A DNA stretch of 17,015 bases, taken from positions 1 through 17,015 of the forward strand of contig VEOV01000220.1 in the NCBI GenBank assembly GCA_012026855.1, written 5' to 3'. This document shows, in pieces, positions 6,970-13,867 of this stretch. Positions within the stretch are counted from its first letter, which is position 1, and every line of letters begins with the position of its first letter. The notes beneath the pieces were generated by a model. It was given only the letters and a program-made list of their open reading frames with translations. It was not told the DNA's origin and did no database searches. Position numbers and translations under genes: made by a program. The stretch comes from Geobacter sp. (GTDB taxonomy: Bacteria > Desulfobacterota > Desulfuromonadia > Geobacterales > DSM-12255).

Positions 6970-7521
6970 ATGTTTTTGATTCATCTGCTGGTAAGTCTGT
7001 TCGAGCTTTCGCTGATGGTTGTCATGTCCGGAGTGATCATCTATCTGATCTACCGGATTTTCATAAAAGCGAACAGTGATTTTGATATGGAAGAGGCCAT
7101 AGCCGACGGGAATGTGGCTGTCGGCATTCTTGTCTCGGTGATTATGGTGTCTGCCGCGCTGATGCTGGAAAAAGGTCTTGGCGCTTCGGTCGGTATGTTC
7201 AGGCTCTCCATCTCGGCCCCTGATGAAGTTTCTCTGCCGCTCTGGCAGGCCGGGCTGCTGACCCTCTGCCACCTGGCTCTGACGCTCGGCATTGCCCTCT
7301 TTACCGTATCGGCAACCTTACGCCTTTTCGGGCGGCTGGCAAGAAACATCAACCCGCACATGCGCCTGGGGGAACATCTGAAAAACGGTAATGTGGCGGT
7401 CGGCATTCTCCTGGCTGCGGTCGTGTTCATTGCCACCCATTATGTGGGGGAGGGGGTCAGCGCCCTCACCAAGGCGCTGGTGCCCCAGCCGCAGATCGGC
7501 AAGATCGAAATAATGAAGTAG
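6970..7521 (+). CDS. DUF350-type membrane protein with two internal repeats
   Basis: The 183-residue protein has four hydrophobic segments (about 1-28, 48-66, 92-118 and 141-158). It contains an internal duplication: each half includes GNVAVGIL (47-54 and 140-147) at the start of a helix, preceded by an acidic or basic lead-in (EEAIAD, EHLK). This is the pattern I associate with the DUF350/YjfL family, whose biochemical role is not established. AAGGAG lies 7 bases before the ATG, and the upstream transglutaminase-like gene ends 15 bases earlier, so co-transcription is very likely. The 3' end is separated by a single base from the convergent phosphorylase gene, with no terminator visible. The membrane topology call is firm. 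The family call is from memory of the motif. Confidence 0.8.
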   Translation: MFLIHLLVSLFELSLMVVMSGVIIYLIYRIFIKANSDFDMEEAIADGNVAVGILVSVIMVSAALMLEKGLGASVGMFRLSISAPDEVSLPLWQAGLLTLCHLALTLGIALFTVSATLRLFGRLARNINPHMRLGEHLKNGNVAVGILLAAVVFIATHYVGEGVSALTKALVPQPQIGKIEIMK

Positions 7522-7522
7522 C

Positions 7523-8380
7523 TTACAGGTATTTCCCCACCAGCAGGGCCAGATCCTCCCTGGCCTTCGCCGGTATTACCTTCCTGTCGGTAATGACGGC
7601 ATACTGCATTGCCGTGGCACAGGGGCAACTCCGCTCGGCGGCAATGTTGCCGACCGCATGCCGGATGATGTTCTTAGCCATGGCTACATTCTGATGGATA
7701 ATCTTGATGATCGCTTCGACCGTGACATCTTCATGGGAATTATGCCAGCAGTCGTAGTCGGTGGAGAGGGCGATGATGCCGTAGCAGATTTCCGCTTCCC
7801 TTGCCAGCTTGGCTTCGGTCAGGTTGGTCATGCCGATGACGGCAGCTTCCAGATCGCGGTACATGAAGGATTCCGCCCTGGTGGAGAATGCCGGGCCTTC
7901 CATGCAGATATAGGTGCCGCCACGGTGTACCGTTGCTCCGGCAGTCCTGGCCGCAGCTTCAAGGGTGTCGGAGAGTCTGGCGCAGACCGGATCGGCAAAG
8001 CCCGCATGGGCCACGACGCCATTGCCGAAGAAGGTGTCCTTGCGAACCCCCTTTGTCCTGTCAATGAACTGGTCCGGGATGACGATATGTCCCGGCACGA
8101 TCTCCTCTTTCAGGCTCCCCACGGCTGACACGGAAATAATCTGCTCAACACCGAGTTGTTTCATGCCGTAGATGTTCGCCCGGTAGTTTACCTCTGACGG
8201 CAGAAAACGGTGACCTCTGCCGTGACGCGGCAGAAATACCAGCTGTACGTCCCCCAGGGTGCCGGTGATATATTTGTCCGAAGGGTCGCCAAAGGGGGTT
8301 GTCACAGAGACTTCGTTTACATTTAAAAGACCTTCCATTTCGTAAAGTCCGCTGCCGCCGATAACTCCGATAGTCGCCAT
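7523..8380 (-). CDS. mtnP: S-methyl-5'-thioadenosine phosphorylase family enzyme
   Basis: The 285-residue protein belongs to the MTAP/PNP phosphorylase family. It is expected to split 5'-methylthioadenosine with phosphate into adenine and methylthioribose-1-phosphate, recycling the by-product of polyamine synthesis. Motifs include GGSGLYEM (8-15, phosphate loop), PRHGRGHR (51-58), YICMEGPAFSTRAES (157-171), IGMTNLTEAKLAREAE and STDYDCWH (206-213). The two aspartates of DYD are typical of adenine-preferring MTAPs. A C-terminal cysteine pair (CPC) is present. The ATG at 8380 has AGGAGA about 9 bases upstream. Related enzymes accept methylthioinosine or other purines, so exact specificity is uncertain. 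No other methionine salvage gene is nearby. It is divergent from the orphan ATPase gene. Confidence 0.9.
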   Translation of the reverse strand: MATIGVIGGSGLYEMEGLLNVNEVSVTTPFGDPSDKYITGTLGDVQLVFLPRHGRGHRFLPSEVNYRANIYGMKQLGVEQIISVSAVGSLKEEIVPGHIVIPDQFIDRTKGVRKDTFFGNGVVAHAGFADPVCARLSDTLEAAARTAGATVHRGGTYICMEGPAFSTRAESFMYRDLEAAVIGMTNLTEAKLAREAEICYGIIALSTDYDCWHNSHEDVTVEAIIKIIHQNVAMAKNIIRHAVGNIAAERSCPCATAMQYAVITDRKVIPAKAREDLALLVGKYL

Positions 8381-8446
8381 AATCCCGTCTCCTATTGTTA
8401 GAAAAAATTTATGCAGATTGGTTGTGCTTCCTTAAAAGCATGGCAC

Positions 8447-8475
8447 TATATAGCAGATACTTTTACCGACTGCAA
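8447..8475 (-). promoter_or_regulatory. Possible promoter of the phosphorylase gene
   Basis: On the minus strand TTGCAG (8475-8470) precedes TATATA (8452-8447) by 17 bases. The same self-complementary TATATA could act as a -10 for the divergent ATPase gene, with TTGTGC (8422-8427) as a poorly spaced (19 bases) -35. Both matches are partial. Confidence 0.4.
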
Positions 8476-8489
8476 ACAGTGGAGCGATT

Positions 8490-10445
8490 ATGCCTGAACA
8501 GAGACTTGGAGAACTGTTGCTGGGCAGCAAACTGATAACGGCTGAGCAACGGCAAAAAGCACTGGAAATGCAGCAGCAGAACCCTTTCATCCCAATTGGG
8601 CAGATCCTCTGCAAACTTGGCTTCATAACTGAAGATGATCTCAGCTCCGTCCTTGATATTTATCACAAGCGCGAGCAGCTCGGCTCGCTGCTGGTGCGCA
8701 AGAACCTGGTAACTGCCGAGAAGCTGGATGTGGCTCTCGAAATCAGCAGAAAGGAGCATATCCTGCTGGGGCAGGCTCTGCTGAGTATGCATGCGGTTAA
8801 CGAGAAGGATCTTGCCCGGGTTATCGCCAGTCAGTTCGATCTCCCTTTTGTCGAGCTGGAAAAATATTATCTGAATACTGAGCTGAGCGGTTTCGTCAAT
8901 ATGGCTTACGCAAAGCGCAACCGTCTGGTTCCCATCGAGTTTCTGGAGAATCAGCTGACGATTGCCGTGGTCAACCCGCTCCCCATTGACGAGATCAAGC
9001 AGATTGAGCAGTTTCTCCATGTCAGGATAAAACAGGTTGTGGCTGTGGACAGTGAGATAACGGCGGCACAACATAGGATCTACAGCAAGGATGCGGTGAT
9101 CTTTGACAAGGACAAGAGCGGCATCCTTTACGAAACGATTGAAGATGTGCCGCGCGAGATGCTCAGATCGAAGTACGTTGCTGATTTCATCACGACCGAT
9201 GTGGAGAATCTCGTCAAAAGGATCATTTCGGTTGGAATTACCGCCGGTGCCAGTGATATCCACCTTGAACCTGTTCAGGACGGCATGTTTATCCGCTACA
9301 GGATTGACGGCGTTCTCCAGGAGCTTAACCTTTATGTGGACCCTGTTTATCTGGCCTCCCACAGCAGGCAGATTATCTCCAGGATCAAGGTGCTCTGCGA
9401 TATGGACATTGCCGAGCGCCGGCGCCCCCAGGACAGCAGCTTCAAGATCAATATAACCAAGGGGAAAGAGACCAGGAGTATCGATTTTAGGGTTTCCACC
9501 GTGCCGAATCTTTATGGTGAAAGCCTGGTCATGAGGATACTGGATAAGAAGGGGAGCGTGCTCAACCTTGAAACGCTCGGCTATTTCACTGACGTGATCG
9601 AGCCGCTCTTCTCGTCACTTGACAAGCCAACCGGCCTTTTTCTGGTCACCGGTCCGACCGGTTCAGGAAAGTCTTCTACGCTATATGCCATGCTTGGCCA
9701 TATCAATACTCCCGGAACAAAGACGCTGACGGTGGAAGACCCTGTGGAGTACACCATTGACGGTGTTTGCCAGTCTGAGGTTAATGAAATTATCGGCAAC
9801 TCCTTTGCCAGAATTCTCAGGTCATTTCTGCGTCAGGACCCTGACAATATCATGGTTGGCGAGATCCGCGACGCAGAGACCGCTTCAATAGCAGTAAGAG
9901 CGGCCCTTACCGGTCATACGGTCCTCAGCACCCTGCATACCAACGATGCTACCAGTGCCGTAACCAGGCTGCTCGATATGGGGGTGGAACCGAACCTGCT
10001 GTCGACAACCCTGCGCGGGATTATTGCCCAGAGGCTGGTTAGAAAGTGTTGCGTGAAATGCCTGGCTGACTATCAGCCCGAGTCGGTTGTACTCAAGGAA
10101 TTCGCCATTCCGGAAAATGTCAAAGTTCATTATCGGCGCGGCAAAGGGTGCGAAAGCTGCAACTATACCGGCTTTGCAGGCAGGCTGCCGATTACTGAGC
10201 TCTGGATTCCCAGCCGGGATGAGCTTAGTTTTGTGCACAGTTGTCCGGACAACCTTGATCTGCGTGAGCGGATTTTCGGGGCGGGGGCAAGGAGAACCCT
10301 CTTTGAAGAAGGGCTGATAAGATTTCTCCGCCAGGAGACGACCCTGGAAGAGCTATTGAAAGTTGTGCCATCCGAGCAGGTCATGGACGGGCGAGTGAAT
10401 CTCGATTGGCAGCGGTTGGCCAAGCTGTCGAAAACAATAATCTAA
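8490..10445 (+). CDS. GspE/PilB-type secretion or pilus ATPase with four N-terminal MshEN-like motifs
   Basis: The 651-residue protein is a type II secretion/type IV pilus assembly ATPase. The N-terminus (about 5-115) holds four copies of a roughly 29-residue motif, each with an L/I-G pair (6-7, 36-37, 64-65 and 93-94) followed by spaced leucines. This is the pattern of MshEN domains, some of which bind cyclic di-GMP. An N2-type linker domain follows. The C-terminal ATPase has SDIHLEP, Walker A GPTGSGKS (388-395), Walker B with GEIRDAET (457-464), HTNDA, and a four-cysteine zinc site (C521, C524, C554, C557). No gspF, gspG, pilC or pilT gene is nearby, so it is an orphan whose partners must be encoded elsewhere. 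GGAG lies about 7 bases before the ATG. Its TAA overlaps the end of rlmN on the other strand. Confidence 0.9.
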   Translation: MPEQRLGELLLGSKLITAEQRQKALEMQQQNPFIPIGQILCKLGFITEDDLSSVLDIYHKREQLGSLLVRKNLVTAEKLDVALEISRKEHILLGQALLSMHAVNEKDLARVIASQFDLPFVELEKYYLNTELSGFVNMAYAKRNRLVPIEFLENQLTIAVVNPLPIDEIKQIEQFLHVRIKQVVAVDSEITAAQHRIYSKDAVIFDKDKSGILYETIEDVPREMLRSKYVADFITTDVENLVKRIISVGITAGASDIHLEPVQDGMFIRYRIDGVLQELNLYVDPVYLASHSRQIISRIKVLCDMDIAERRRPQDSSFKINITKGKETRSIDFRVSTVPNLYGESLVMRILDKKGSVLNLETLGYFTDVIEPLFSSLDKPTGLFLVTGPTGSGKSSTLYAMLGHINTPGTKTLTVEDPVEYTIDGVCQSEVNEIIGNSFARILRSFLRQDPDNIMVGEIRDAETASIAVRAALTGHTVLSTLHTNDATSAVTRLLDMGVEPNLLSTTLRGIIAQRLVRKCCVKCLADYQPESVVLKEFAIPENVKVHYRRGKGCESCNYTGFAGRLPITELWIPSRDELSFVHSCPDNLDLRERIFGAGARRTLFEEGLIRFLRQETTLEELLKVVPSEQVMDGRVNLDWQRLAKLSKTII

Positions 10446-11479
10446 CAATCAACCCCGGGGCCCTTTTCCAGGCGCCCCTTAAGCTGGCCGCAGGCGGCCG
10501 AGATGTCACCGCCGCGGCTGTCCCTGGTAATTACCGTGACATGCCGGTCGATGAGATATTTGTGAAAAGCGTCTATGGCTGCCTGGGTTGGCGACTTGAA
10601 GCCGCACCCTTCATGCTCGTTGAACGGAATCAGGTTCACCTTGTTGGGGATATCACTGGTAAGTTTCAGCAGCCTTCTGGCGTCCTCCAGAGAATCATTC
10701 ATGCCGCCGATCATGACATATTCGATGGTGATTTTCCGTCGTGACGGCAGCGGGAAGTTGCGGCAGGCCTGCAGCAGTTCCTTGAGCGGATATTTCTGGT
10801 TCACCGGCATGAACCGGTTGCGCAGTTCGTCGGTAGTGGCGTTAAGTGACACCGCCAGATTGACTGTAACCCGCTTGCCCAGTTCGGCCATCTGAGGCAC
10901 CAGCCCGCAGGTTGACACGGTGATGCGGCGGTTGGAGAGCTGCAGACCATTGCCGTCCAGCATGATCTCTATGGCCCTGACTAGATTGTCCAGATTCTGC
11001 AGCGGCTCACCCATCCCCATGAAGACGATGTTGCGTACCTCGAAATCCTTTTTGACGGCGCAGACCTGATTGATGATTTCGGCGGTGGTCAGGTTGCGCT
11101 TCAGACGGAAAGTGCCGGTCAGGCAGAACTCGCACCTCATGGCACAGCCGACCTGGGTGGAGATGCAGAGGGTGTTGCGCCCTTCATCGGGAATCAGCAC
11201 TGACTCTACAGATTCGCCATCGTCAAGGGTGAACAGGTACTTACGGGTGCCGTCACTCCCCTCCTCAAAGACAGTCTGCTGGAAAGTGCTGATGCAGGCG
11301 GTCTCTTCCAGCTCCGTGCGCAGGTCCTTGGAGAGGTTGGTCATCTCGGCAAAAGTGGTTGCGCCAAGCTGGTAGATCCACTTGAAAATCTGCGTTGCCC
11401 GGAACTTTTCCTTCCCCTTGCCGGAGAGGAACTGTTCCAGTTCCCGCAGATTGAAATTTTTCAGATCGGTTTTTGTCAT
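10442..11479 (-). CDS. rlmN: Dual-specificity 23S rRNA/tRNA adenine-C2 methyltransferase RlmN
   Basis: This 345-residue radical-SAM enzyme methylates C2 of adenosine in 23S rRNA (A2503 in E. coli numbering) and of A37 in some tRNAs. The 4Fe-4S cluster motif CxxxCxxC is at C112, C116 and C119. The downstream GMGEPLQN, STCGLVP, NLAVSLNA and IEYVMIGGMND motifs are those of RlmN. The C-terminal GGDISAACGQL places the methyl-carrying cysteine at C330. Length is typical. The ATG at 11479 has AAAGG about 11 bases upstream. The stop codon overlaps the last four bases of the convergent ATPase gene. I do not see a clear promoter in the 230 bases upstream, so read-through from tgt on the same strand is possible. 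Confidence 0.96.
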   Translation of the reverse strand: MTKTDLKNFNLRELEQFLSGKGKEKFRATQIFKWIYQLGATTFAEMTNLSKDLRTELEETACISTFQQTVFEEGSDGTRKYLFTLDDGESVESVLIPDEGRNTLCISTQVGCAMRCEFCLTGTFRLKRNLTTAEIINQVCAVKKDFEVRNIVFMGMGEPLQNLDNLVRAIEIMLDGNGLQLSNRRITVSTCGLVPQMAELGKRVTVNLAVSLNATTDELRNRFMPVNQKYPLKELLQACRNFPLPSRRKITIEYVMIGGMNDSLEDARRLLKLTSDIPNKVNLIPFNEHEGCGFKSPTQAAIDAFHKYLIDRHVTVITRDSRGGDISAACGQLKGRLEKGPGVDC

Positions 11480-11710
11480 TATTTGGTTAACCTTTCACTT
11501 GAAAACGTGACGGGGAAAGCCGCATTCAACGAAAACAGCCGGGGCCCATCGACAGAATCATATCTAAGCCAATTATGCAGGAATCTTAGCCGTATTCGGG
11601 ATTACTCTCCACCGGAGAAGAAGCAGAGGCGTTGAGTTGGAGGCGGCTTTTCCCGGCACACTTCCATATTTCGATAGATCGAGCAGAAAAATCGCTTGCC
11701 GCTAAATGAT
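11480..11710. other. Intergenic region between rlmN and tgt
   Basis: This 231-base spacer between two minus-strand genes contains no supportable gene, tRNA or strong terminator. A short palindrome, TCGATAGATCGA, lies near its right side. Several AT-rich hexamers resemble -10 boxes on the minus strand (TATGAT, CATAAT) but lack a good -35 at the right distance. Confidence 0.5.
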
Positions 11711-12814
11711 TCACCCTTTCAGATAACCTGCCAGAAACTCCTGCTTGTATGCCATGAAGTTGCCCTGCTCGATGCTCTCCCTGATTTCGGCCATCATGGT
11801 CAGGTAGAACTGGACATTGTGAATGCTGGCCAGGATGGCGGAGAGAACCTCGTTGGCATTGAACAGGTGATGAATGTAGGCCCTGGAAAAGTTTCGGCAG
11901 GCGTAGCAGGAACAGCTCCGGTCAATGGGGTAGAAGTCGCGGCGATAGTTCTTGTTGGTCAGGCGGATCTTGCCTCTCCGGGTGAACAGGGTAGCGCTCC
12001 TGGCATAGCGGGTCGGGATAACGCAGTCGAACATGTCCATGCCCCGCTCGACGCTCTCCAGGATATCCTCAGGCAGGCCGACTCCCATGAGGTAGCGGGG
12101 TTTGTCCTCAGGCAAAAACGGCGCGGTCATGGCCACCACTTTTTTGAGCAGCTCCAGCCCTTCGCCGACCGACACACCGCCGATGGCATAGCCGGGGAAG
12201 TTCATGGCCACCAGCTCCCTGGCACACATCTCCCGCAGGTCCTCATAAACAGAGCCCTGCACAATGCCGAACAGCGCCTGGTCTTTTCTGGTCTGGGACT
12301 TGAGGCACTGCTCTGCCCAGCGGATGGTCTTTCTGGTTGATTGGGCCGCATATTTCTTGTCACAGGGGTAGGGGATGCACTCGTCAAAGCACATCATGAT
12401 GTCTGCCCCAAGAGCTTCCTGTATGGCCACTGCCCGCGCCGGGTCGAGAAAAATCTCTTCGCCGGTTACTTCGTGTTTGAAATAGGCGCCATCTTCGGTG
12501 ATCCGCTTGTTCGGCAGGGAAAACACCTGGATACCGCCGGAGTCCGTCAGGATCGGCTTGTCCCAGGCCATGAACTTGTGCAGTCCACCGGCTTTCTCCA
12601 CCAGGGCTTCTCCCGGACGAAGATGCAGGTGGTAAGTGTTGGAGAGGATGATCTGCGCTCCGGTGGCATGAACCTGTTCCGGTGTCATTGCCTTCATGGC
12701 GGCATGGGTGCCGACCGGCATGAAGATCGGGGTTTCGATGGTGCCATGGGGGGTCTGCAACCGTCCGCGCCGGGCGGCTGACTGGGTGTCTTTCTTGAGA
12801 AGGGTAAATTTCAT
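11711..12814 (-). CDS. tgt: Queuine tRNA-ribosyltransferase (tRNA-guanine transglycosylase)
   Basis: The 367-residue enzyme exchanges guanine 34 of GUN-anticodon tRNAs for the queuosine precursor preQ1. Key residues fall at or within one position of the E. coli numbering. D91 is in LTDSGGIQVFS, the nucleophile is D263 in RGMDMFDCVIPTR, and the zinc ligands are C301, C303, C306 (CSCYAC) and H332 (SIHNVQF). MMCFDECIP and GGVSVGEG complete the substrate pocket. The ATG at 12814 is preceded by AAAAAGGCG and, further up, by a near-consensus promoter. No queA, yajC or secD gene, common tgt partners elsewhere, is seen downstream. The next gene on this strand is rlmN after 231 bases, which makes a loose RNA-modification pair. 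Confidence 0.97.
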   Translation of the reverse strand: MKFTLLKKDTQSAARRGRLQTPHGTIETPIFMPVGTHAAMKAMTPEQVHATGAQIILSNTYHLHLRPGEALVEKAGGLHKFMAWDKPILTDSGGIQVFSLPNKRITEDGAYFKHEVTGEEIFLDPARAVAIQEALGADIMMCFDECIPYPCDKKYAAQSTRKTIRWAEQCLKSQTRKDQALFGIVQGSVYEDLREMCARELVAMNFPGYAIGGVSVGEGLELLKKVVAMTAPFLPEDKPRYLMGVGLPEDILESVERGMDMFDCVIPTRYARSATLFTRRGKIRLTNKNYRRDFYPIDRSCSCYACRNFSRAYIHHLFNANEVLSAILASIHNVQFYLTMMAEIRESIEQGNFMAYKQEFLAGYLKG

Positions 12815-12848
12815 CTGCTGTTCGCCTTTTTAAAACATTTGTGCTGCG

Positions 12849-12877
12849 ATTATCCGTCATCAGGGAGAGGGTGTCAA
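12849..12877 (-). promoter_or_regulatory. Near-consensus sigma-70-type promoter of tgt
   Basis: On the minus strand a perfect TTGACA (12877-12872) is followed after exactly 17 bases by GATAAT (12854-12849), a five-of-six match. Transcription would begin near 12842, about 28 bases before the ATG at 12814. Confidence 0.75.
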
Positions 12878-12948
12878 GTCAGGAGGGGAAAGGGGGGCGG
12901 GCAGCTTGCCAGACCGGCTCATTTTGGACACTGTATACATTATTTATG

Positions 12949-12977
12949 TTGATTTTTTCTAAAACGGCGTTTAGTAT
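12949..12977 (+). promoter_or_regulatory. Candidate promoter of the frdCAB operon
   Basis: TTGATT (12949-12954) and TAGTAT (12972-12977) are 17 bases apart, each matching four of six consensus positions, within an AT-rich stretch. If used, the 5' leader before frdC is about 200 bases. A start further downstream cannot be excluded. Confidence 0.4.
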
Positions 12978-13023
12978 GCTTCCGGTCAAATCCAGGGCTG
13001 GCAGTGCACCACGGCTCTTCGTC

Positions 13024-13058
13024 TTATCATCAACATTTCAGTGAAAGGAAAATGATAA
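13024..13058. promoter_or_regulatory. 35-base symmetric dyad upstream of frdC
   Basis: Two nested perfect inverted repeats share one centre at base 13041. The inner one is TTTCA/TGAAA (13036-13040 and 13042-13046) and the outer one is TTATCAT/ATGATAA (13024-13030 and 13052-13058). They are separated by equal five-base spacers, and 13 of 17 symmetric positions pair. It could be a DNA operator for a dimeric or tetrameric regulator, or an RNA hairpin that covers the leader ribosome site. Structure is seen. Function is inference. Confidence 0.5.
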
Positions 13059-13093
13059 TGCGATCGTTCAGCAGTTGGCGAGGCCCCCCTTAG
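13058..13093 (+). CDS. Possible short leader peptide upstream of frdC
   Basis: An ATG at 13058 opens 11 codons ending in TAG, with AAAGG 9 bases upstream. An ATG two codons earlier (13052) is also in frame but too close to the ribosome site. The peptide would be MRSFSSWRGPP, ending in two prolines. There are no runs of a regulatory amino acid, so classical attenuation is not suggested. It could be a chance frame. Confidence 0.22.
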   Translation: MRSFSSWRGPP

Positions 13094-13117
13094 AATGGTT
13101 TTTCTTTTCTTCTTATC

Positions 13118-13141
13118 TCCCCAAATGTTGAAACATGGGGA
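13118..13141 (+). other. Small hairpin in the frdC leader
   Basis: TCCCC (13118-13122) pairs with GGGGA (13137-13141), and ATGT (13125-13128) pairs with ACAT (13133-13136) around a TGAA loop, leaving a two-base bulge. It follows a pyrimidine tract and ends about 50 bases before the frdC start. There is no T run after it, so it is not a standard terminator. It may stabilise the message or be a processing or regulatory structure. Confidence 0.4.
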
Positions 13142-13191
13142 TCTAATTATTCAAATCAGGCAGTATATCTCTCGTTAAAAGGGAAAGAATC

Positions 13192-13857
13192 ATGCAAATT
13201 CTAAAAAGCGCAGTTGGCAGAAAGGTTCTCATGGCGATTACAGGTCAGAGCATGGTCCTGTTCGCCGTTGTCCACATGCTGGGCAACTCCTCCATTTTCG
13301 TAGGTCCTGACGGCATAAACGCCTATGCCAAACATCTGCACGATCTGGGTGCTCTGGTATGGTTGTTCCGTGCCGGTCTGTTCGCACTGGCAGCAATCCA
13401 CATCTTCTATGCTATCCAGCTGACCCTGGAGAACAGTGCAGCCAATCCGGCAGGGTACGCTGTCAAGAAGCAGATCAAGGCGACCTTTGCCAGTTCCACC
13501 ATGATCTGGACCGGTGTGGTGATCATGGCCTTCATCGTTTACCACCTGCTCCATTTCACTGCCCGCCTTACTCCGGGTGTTGTTCAGGGGGTTGATGCTC
13601 TCGGTCGGTTCGATGTCTTTACCATGGTAGTATCGGCATTCAAAAACTTTGGCACCTCCGCCATCTACGTGATCGCCATGGCGGCTCTCTTCCTGCATCT
13701 CTCACACGGCATTCAGAGCTTTTTCCAGACCATGGGATGGAACACTGACAAAACTCAGTGCACTATTTCGGCTATTGGTAAAGCGGTTGCCTTCATCCTG
13801 CTTGCCGGTTATGTAGTTATCCCACTCTCCATACTTGCCAGCGCATTGATTAAATAG
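13192..13857 (+). CDS. frdC: Fumarate reductase/succinate dehydrogenase cytochrome b subunit
   Basis: The 221-residue integral membrane subunit anchors the FrdAB catalytic head to the inner membrane and passes electrons between haem b and menaquinone. Five hydrophobic helices are visible. The histidines expected to ligate two haems are present: H28 (VVHMLGN), H70 (AAIHIFYA), H118 (VYHLLHF), and H169 or H172 (LHLSHGIQS). This is the one-anchor, diheme type seen in Bacillus SdhC and Wolinella FrdC, which needs no separate SdhD. In Geobacter sulfurreducens the homologous enzyme is known to work in both directions, as fumarate reductase and succinate dehydrogenase. AAAGGGAAAG precedes the ATG. 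frdA starts 10 bases after the stop, so the three genes form one operon. Confidence 0.95.
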   Translation: MQILKSAVGRKVLMAITGQSMVLFAVVHMLGNSSIFVGPDGINAYAKHLHDLGALVWLFRAGLFALAAIHIFYAIQLTLENSAANPAGYAVKKQIKATFASSTMIWTGVVIMAFIVYHLLHFTARLTPGVVQGVDALGRFDVFTMVVSAFKNFGTSAIYVIAMAALFLHLSHGIQSFFQTMGWNTDKTQCTISAIGKAVAFILLAGYVVIPLSILASALIK

Positions 13858-13867
13858 GGGGTTCATA

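Larger units (their letters stand above)
12815..13191. other. Divergent intergenic region between tgt and frdC
   Basis: This 377-base gap has no large open frame that looks coding. Reading left to right it holds the tgt promoter on the minus strand, a G-rich stretch near 12881-12900, and an AT-rich segment with TGTATACA at 12932-12939. Then come a candidate frd promoter, a 35-base symmetric dyad (13024-13058), a possible 11-codon leader frame, a pyrimidine-rich tract (about 13097-13122) and a small hairpin before the frdC ribosome site. Confidence 0.7.

Noticed and set aside
8441..8454. Sigma-54-like element TGGCACTATATAGC upstream of the ATPase gene
   Set aside because: The GG to GC spacing is one base short of the strict requirement of the -24/-12 class.
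11696..12340. Plus-strand frame opposite tgt
   Set aside because: It is antisense to conserved Tgt sequence including the zinc site and nucleophile motif. No independent support.
13118..13150. Frd leader hairpin as an attenuator terminator
   Set aside because: No T run follows the stem and the stem is bulged, so it does not meet the usual form of an intrinsic terminator.
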